Shown here: positions 6,207-9,629 of the stretch, one piece after another | Layout of the letters: each line of letters starts with the position of its first letter | Position numbering within the stretch: the first letter of the stretch is position 1 | Assembly: GCA_007132315.1 (NCBI GenBank) | Contig: SLOW01000378.1 | Coordinates: forward strand, 1 to 9,629 | DNA length: 9,629 nt | Origin: Opitutales bacterium | GTDB taxonomy: Bacteria > Verrucomicrobiota > Verrucomicrobiia > Opitutales > T3Sed10-336 | Reading direction: 5' to 3' | Translations under genes and position numbers: made by a program | Notes under the pieces: model-generated | The model's database searches: none | What the model was told of the DNA's origin: nothing | Seen by the model: the letters and a program-made list of their open reading frames with translations, nothing else

Positions 6207-7511
6207 ATGTCAAAACTCCCGATGCAAGGTCCAGGCACCAAAGCAGTTCACGCCGGCCAGGAGCCGGATCCGGCCACCGGTTCGCGGGCCGTCCCGATCT
6301 ACCAGACGACAAGCTACGTCTTCCGCGACACCGAACACGCGGCCAACCTGTTCGGGTTGAAGGAGCTGGGGAACATTTACACCCGCATCATGAACCCCAC
6401 CTGCGACGTGCTGGAAAAGCGGGTCGCCGCGATCGAATCCGGCGTCGCCGGACTCGCCCACGCCAGTGGATCGGCGGCGGTGACCAACGGCATTCTGAAC
6501 ATTTGCCGATCGGGCGACCACATCGTTTCCGTATCCCAGCTCTACGGCGGCACGTACAACCTGTTTCACTACACCCTCCCCAAGCTGGGAATCGAGGTTT
6601 CGTTCGTGGACGCCGAAAACCCGAAGGCCTTCCAGGACGCGATTCGTCCCAACACCAAACTCCTCTTCGGCGAGACCATCGGCAACCCGCGCCTCAACAT
6701 TTTTCCCTTCGAGGAAGTCGGCGCCATCGCCCGCGAGGCCGACCTGCCCCTGGTTATCGACAACACCGCAGCGCCGATCCTCTGCCGCCCGATCGAATGG
6801 GGCGCCAACGTGGTCGTCCACAGCACAACCAAGTACATCGGCGGCCACGGCACGTCCATCGGCGGCATGGTGGTCGATGGTGGAAATTTCGACTGGGGCA
6901 ACGGAAAATTCCCCGACTTCACCGAGCCGGATCCGAGTTATCACGGGCTCGTTCACTGGGACGCCTTCCGGGCGTTCGAGCCGTTTGGCGGAATCAACGT
7001 CGCCTATATCATGAAGATGCGTCTGCAGCTCCTGCGCGACATGGGCGCGTGCATGTCGCCCGCCAACGCCTTTTATTTTCTGCAAGGTCTCGAAACCCTG
7101 CACCTGCGCATCGAACGCCACTGCGAGAACGCCCTCAAAACCGCCGAATTCCTCGCCGGTCACGACAGGGTGGCGTGGGTCAATTATCCCGGCCTGAAAG
7201 ATCATCCCAGCCACGCCACTGCCAAGAAGTATCTGGGCGGCCGGTTCGGGCCGCTGGTCGGGTTCGGCATCAAGGGCGGTCATGAGGCGGGACGCCGGTT
7301 CATCGAAAACCTCGGCCTGTTCAGCCACCTGGCCAACATCGGCGACGCGAAGTCGCTCGCGATCCATCCGGCCAGCACGACCCATTCGCAATTGACGCCC
7401 GAAGAGCAGGTGACCACGGGCGTCACCGACGACTTCGTCCGCCTCGCCCTCGGCATCGAGGATTTCGAAGACATCCGGGCCGACCTCGAACAGGCCCTCG
7501 AGCGAATCTGA
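6207..7511 (+). CDS. metY: O-acetylhomoserine sulfhydrylase (aminocarboxypropyltransferase)
   Basis: This encodes a 434-aa PLP enzyme of the Cys/Met metabolism family. MetY joins sulfide to O-acetyl-L-homoserine, giving homocysteine for methionine synthesis, and works as a cytosolic tetramer. Diagnostic segments are SRAVPIYQTTSYVF (26-39), IYTRIMNPT with Tyr58 and Arg60 (cofactor phosphate contacts from the neighbouring subunit), VIDNT with Asp185 (pyridine nitrogen contact), and HSTTKYIGGHGTSIGG, where Lys209 should form the Schiff base. The long form of about 430 residues, and the segment GKFPDFTEPDPSYHGL after the lysine, separate it from cystathionine gamma-synthase/lyase (about 380-400 aa). 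The start is not certain: ATG 6207 has a weak GGGAAG 3 bases upstream, and ATG 6222 aligns better with some family N-termini. lpxI follows after 30 bases on the same strand. Confidence 0.95.
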   Translation: MSKLPMQGPGTKAVHAGQEPDPATGSRAVPIYQTTSYVFRDTEHAANLFGLKELGNIYTRIMNPTCDVLEKRVAAIESGVAGLAHASGSAAVTNGILNICRSGDHIVSVSQLYGGTYNLFHYTLPKLGIEVSFVDAENPKAFQDAIRPNTKLLFGETIGNPRLNIFPFEEVGAIAREADLPLVIDNTAAPILCRPIEWGANVVVHSTTKYIGGHGTSIGGMVVDGGNFDWGNGKFPDFTEPDPSYHGLVHWDAFRAFEPFGGINVAYIMKMRLQLLRDMGACMSPANAFYFLQGLETLHLRIERHCENALKTAEFLAGHDRVAWVNYPGLKDHPSHATAKKYLGGRFGPLVGFGIKGGHEAGRRFIENLGLFSHLANIGDAKSLAIHPASTTHSQLTPEEQVTTGVTDDFVRLALGIEDFEDIRADLEQALERI

Positions 7512-7541
7512 TATCCGGGCGATCCCATCGAATCCACCGCC

Positions 7542-8387
7542 ATGCTCTCCCGTTTCCTGCCGGCCGATTTCGATCGAACCGGTCCGGTTGTCGTCATGGC
7601 CGGCCAGGGCGCCTACCCGGCGATGGTGGTGGCGGAACTGCGCCGCCACGGCATTCCCGTCCGGCTGATCGGGTTCCACGAGGAAACAGACGAAGCCCTC
7701 GTGCAAGATTTCGCCGATTCCGATCGGGCGATCATCAAGGTCGGCCAGTTGGGCAAGATGCTCAAGTGTCTCCGCCGCCTGGAGGCCCGCTATGTGGTCA
7801 TGGCCGGACGGATCACGCCGCGCCGGCTTTTCCGCGGCCTGCACCCCGATTTGAAGGCGGTCGCCATTCTCGCCTCGCTCAAGGAGAGAAACGCGGAAAC
7901 CCTGTTCGGAGCCGTCGCCGAGGAAATTCGCCGGGTGGGCGTGCGACAGCTCGACGCCCGGGTATTCCTCGATGACCACGTCGCGTCCCCCGGCCTCATG
8001 GCCCGGGGACGACGTCAGCCCGAAGCACACGACTTGGAGCACGGCATACGCATCGCCAAGGAAATCGCCCGCCTCGACATCGGCCAGGGCGCCGTGGTCC
8101 GAAAGGGCACCGTGCTCGCGGTGGAGGCCTTCGAAGGCACCGACGCCATGCTCCGGCGGGCCGGCGAGTTCAAGACCAAGGAGGCGCTGTTCGTCAAGAC
8201 CGTCAAACCGAACCAGGATTACCGCTTCGACGTTCCCATGTTCGGGTTGCGCACCTTGGAGGTGCTGGAGGAAGCGGGGATCCACATGGCCGCGCTGGAA
8301 GCCGAAAACACCATCGTCCTGGACAGGAAAAACGTGGTGTGCGAGGCCGAGAATCGCGGTATTACCCTCCTCGGTTACCAGGTTTGA
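7542..8387 (+). CDS. lpxI: UDP-2,3-diacylglucosamine pyrophosphatase LpxI
   Basis: This 281-aa protein belongs to the LpxI (formerly DUF1009) family. LpxI hydrolyses UDP-2,3-diacylglucosamine to lipid X and UMP in the lipid A pathway, replacing LpxH in many bacteria. The N-terminal domain has the glycine turn VVVMAGQGAYP (16-26) and YVVMAGRITP (84-93). The C-terminal domain has RKGTVLAVEAFEGTDAMLRRAG (188-208) and KPNQDYRFDVP with Asp226 and Asp230, the segment that carries the essential metal-linked Asp in the Caulobacter enzyme. The end, ENRGITLLGYQV, is also typical. Length is normal for the family. No clear ribosome site precedes the ATG, and the 30-base gap after metY suggests one transcript. 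Its presence says the organism makes lipid A. The other lpx genes are not in the window. Confidence 0.95.
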   Translation: MLSRFLPADFDRTGPVVVMAGQGAYPAMVVAELRRHGIPVRLIGFHEETDEALVQDFADSDRAIIKVGQLGKMLKCLRRLEARYVVMAGRITPRRLFRGLHPDLKAVAILASLKERNAETLFGAVAEEIRRVGVRQLDARVFLDDHVASPGLMARGRRQPEAHDLEHGIRIAKEIARLDIGQGAVVRKGTVLAVEAFEGTDAMLRRAGEFKTKEALFVKTVKPNQDYRFDVPMFGLRTLEVLEEAGIHMAALEAENTIVLDRKNVVCEAENRGITLLGYQV

Positions 8388-8681
8388 GGATCGGAATCAA
8401 AAAAAGCATCCCGGATGGGCCGTGTGTTATTTCCGCTCTTGTCCCTTGATGGACAAGTGGGTGCTTTCCCGCGAATTTCTGCCTTCCGATTTACGGCTCG
8501 ACATCCATCCCCGGGGGCCAGCTCCCGTTATTAGAGAAATAAGGCAAAGAGCGCTATTAAATACACGCTCGAACCCTCCAGGATGCAATTTAACGATAGG
8601 CCCCGCCATCCCGCGGGTCAAATCCCAACCGAGAAATAAACGCGAAAGAAGCGTAAAACACGCGTCGCCCGCAAACGGCGA
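8388..8681. other. Gene-free convergent gap, richer in A and T
   Basis: These 294 bases lie between the ends of two convergent genes. They have more A/T runs than the coding DNA around them. Short frames on both strands lack ribosome sites and family-like content. No tRNA, riboswitch or repeat array is evident. A GGGTCAAATCCC stretch near 8616 recalls a tRNA T-arm but is one base short and has no matching arms. The only clear structure is the hairpin at 8438-8457. Confidence 0.6.
8438..8457. terminator. Perfect 7-bp hairpin in the convergent gap
   Basis: CTTGTCC (8438-8444) and GGACAAG (8451-8457) pair fully around the loop CTTGAT. It lies about 50 bases past the lpxI stop and could end transcription from lpxI or from the opposite run. 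Neither strand has a following T-tract, so intrinsic termination is uncertain. Confidence 0.3.
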
Positions 8682-9149
8682 TCAGGACCCGGTACCTTCG
8701 ATCAGGTCGAGGTGGTCGATCACCACCTCCTGCAATGTGGCCAGAAACAGGTAACAGCCGTAGCCACGTTCCTCGTCGCGCGACATCGAGGCGTGGTCGA
8801 TCTCGCCGGCTTCCAGGGTTTCATCCGCAAAGCGTTGCAGGAAACGCTCGCGCAGGCGCAGCCGGATGGCGGCCGAAGCGCGCAGGATCTGTTCGGCGTT
8901 CTCGGGATGGATCTCGATCGCCCCTTCCTCGAAGAACCGGCGGCCGAACAGATCGAGCAGTTTTTCGGCGTCCCGGGCCAGGGATTCCCGGAGATCGGCG
9001 CGCCAGGCGTCTTTCATGTCGCGGTCGAGATCGCGCGGCGGCGCGATGTCCACCTCGGCCCCCGCCTCCAGGTCGCGGATCACCGGTTTCATGAAGTCGA
9101 GCAGCGGAGCAACCGCCGAGCGTTTCAGTTTGATCTCAACCTTCTTCAT
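8682..9149 (-). CDS. DUF2017 family protein, ClpS-associated
   Basis: A 155-aa, mostly helical, charged soluble protein with no signal or membrane segment. It begins MKKVEIKLKRSAVAPLLDFM and has a central helix-rich segment (RDMKDAWRADLRESLARD). Its C-terminal part, EERGYGCYLFLATLQEVVI, resembles the conserved end of DUF2017. Proteins of this family commonly sit next to clpS, chiefly in Actinobacteria and Verrucomicrobia, and a role in ClpS/Clp proteolysis has been supposed from that linkage alone. Its start overlaps the clpS end by 14 bases, with GGAGAAGG directly before the ATG, so translation is probably coupled. It is the last gene of the proS-clpS run. I name the family from the context and the C-terminal pattern. 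The function is unknown. Confidence 0.82.
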   Translation of the reverse strand: MKKVEIKLKRSAVAPLLDFMKPVIRDLEAGAEVDIAPPRDLDRDMKDAWRADLRESLARDAEKLLDLFGRRFFEEGAIEIHPENAEQILRASAAIRLRLRERFLQRFADETLEAGEIDHASMSRDEERGYGCYLFLATLQEVVIDHLDLIEGTGS

Positions 9150-9429
9150 CCTTCTCCAGGGTCGCGGTCAGTTGCCATCGGTGCAAGGTGTGAACGTAAC
9201 TTTCGGCCACCTCGCGTTCGCCGCTCCACAGCAGCGATCTCCCCTGCTCATGCACCTCCATCATGTGCCGCTCGGCCTTCTGTCTGCTGTAGCCGAAAAC
9301 GCGCCGGAAAACCATCACCACGTAGGACATCAGATTCACGGGATCGTTGTGCACGATCACTTTCCAGGCTCCTTCCGTGCTGGTCCGCGTCTCCGTCCGT
9401 TCGTCAACCGAGGGTACGGTCCTGCCCAT
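9136..9429 (-). CDS. clpS: ATP-dependent Clp protease adaptor ClpS
   Basis: This encodes a 97-aa adaptor that delivers proteins with destabilising N-terminal residues to the ClpA/ClpC unfoldase. After a disordered, polar N-terminus (1-20) comes the core: WKVIVHNDPVNLMSYVV (22-38), with Asn28 and Asp29 of the N-degron pocket and Met34 as gatekeeper; KAERHMMEVHEQG (51-63), with His60 in the place of the substrate-binding His; and the C-terminal TATLEKDEEG. The second pocket acid of E. coli ClpS (Asp36) is replaced by Pro30 and the Thr by Asn32, as in the HNDPVN type seen outside Proteobacteria. The start follows the proS stop by 2 bases. GGGAGG, 5 bases before the ATG, lies across the proS stop codon, so translation of the two is likely coupled. 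Confidence 0.95.
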   Translation of the reverse strand: MGRTVPSVDERTETRTSTEGAWKVIVHNDPVNLMSYVVMVFRRVFGYSRQKAERHMMEVHEQGRSLLWSGEREVAESYVHTLHRWQLTATLEKDEEG

Positions 9430-9431
9430 CC

Positions 9432-9629
9432 CTACCTCCCCTCCCCGCGGGCGGTTTCGATTGTGGCGCGCAGGCGATCGCCGGCCTCGTCCACGGCGAC
9501 CTTGTCCATCTCGCCCGAACGGCGCTCCCGGAATTCCACCACGCCCTCCTTCAAACCGCGCCCGCCGACCACGATCCGCAGGGGAACACCGAGCAGATCG
9601 GCGTCGTTGAACTTGACGCCGGGACGCTC
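9432..9629 (-). CDS. proS: Prolyl-tRNA synthetase, C-terminal end (partial)
   Basis: The reverse strand from the right edge reads 65 residues and stops at TAG (9434-9432). The segment ERPGVKFNDADLLGVPLRI followed by VVGGRGLKEGVVEFRERR is the anticodon-binding domain end of bacterial-type ProS, which charges tRNA-Pro in the cytoplasm. Homologues have the pattern ERPGVKFxDADLIGIPxRIxVG-RGLKEG. The catalytic and editing domains are outside the window. The last residues (ARGEGR) also encode the clpS ribosome-binding site. Confidence 0.93.
   Translation of the reverse strand, partial: ERPGVKFNDADLLGVPLRIVVGGRGLKEGVVEFRERRSGEMDKVAVDEAGDRLRATIETARGEGR

Noticed and set aside
6210..8285. 691-codon open frame on the minus strand opposite metY and lpxI
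   Set aside because: It mirrors the codon pattern of two well-supported genes and spans their intergenic gap. It has no ribosome site and no recognisable family.
8427..8621. 64-codon minus-strand frame in the convergent gap
   Set aside because: No ribosome site, no hydrophobic or domain pattern, and it crosses the hairpin at 8438. Too little to call a gene.
8610..8630. tRNA T-arm-like GGGTCAAATCCC
   Set aside because: The loop is one base short, and no acceptor, D or anticodon arms can be laid out around it.
8449..8754. Plus-strand ATG frame of about 100 codons running from the gap into the DUF2017 gene
   Set aside because: No ribosome site, basic low-information product, and it overlaps the well-supported minus-strand gene.

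Overview
The window looks like a chromosomal segment of a Gram-negative bacterium of the Verrucomicrobiota, probably Opitutae. Four things point there. The DNA is GC-rich. An lpxI gene implies lipid A. A secreted protein carries a C-terminal tail of the type common in that phylum (a degenerate 'GxPNxLxYALxxDP' segment followed by a small beta-rich domain). A DUF2017 gene sits beside clpS, an arrangement known from Actinobacteria and Verrucomicrobia. The phylum call is inference from these traits, not from a search.

Layout, left to right. (1) Positions 1-3234, minus strand: a uppP-mgtE-aguA run covering recycling of the undecaprenyl carrier lipid, Mg2+ uptake and agmatine deimination. aguA is cut by the left edge before its catalytic Cys. 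(2) 3296-3491, plus strand: a well-formed promoter and a very small single-pass membrane protein gene (45 aa). (3) 3514-5433, minus strand: a large exported protein with two aspartic-protease DTG lobes, the most unusual gene here. It starts at a TTG behind a strong Shine-Dalgarno. (4) 5523-6032, minus strand: a small DUF2085-like membrane protein, with a hairpin terminator candidate after it. (5) 6207-8387, plus strand: metY (O-acetylhomoserine sulfhydrylase) and lpxI (lipid A pathway), 30 bases apart. (6) 8388-8681: a gene-free convergent gap containing one perfect short hairpin. (7) 8682-9629, minus strand: a tightly packed proS-clpS-DUF2017 run, with proS cut by the right edge.

Most of the content is housekeeping: envelope lipid metabolism, Mg2+ transport, sulfur amino-acid synthesis, translation and the ClpS N-degron adaptor. 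There are no insertion sequences, CRISPR arrays, RNA genes or prophage pieces that I can see. The candidates for something new are the bilobed aspartic protease-like exported protein, the 45-aa membrane protein facing it, and the DUF2085-like protein behind it. Nothing in the sequence shows that these three form a system.
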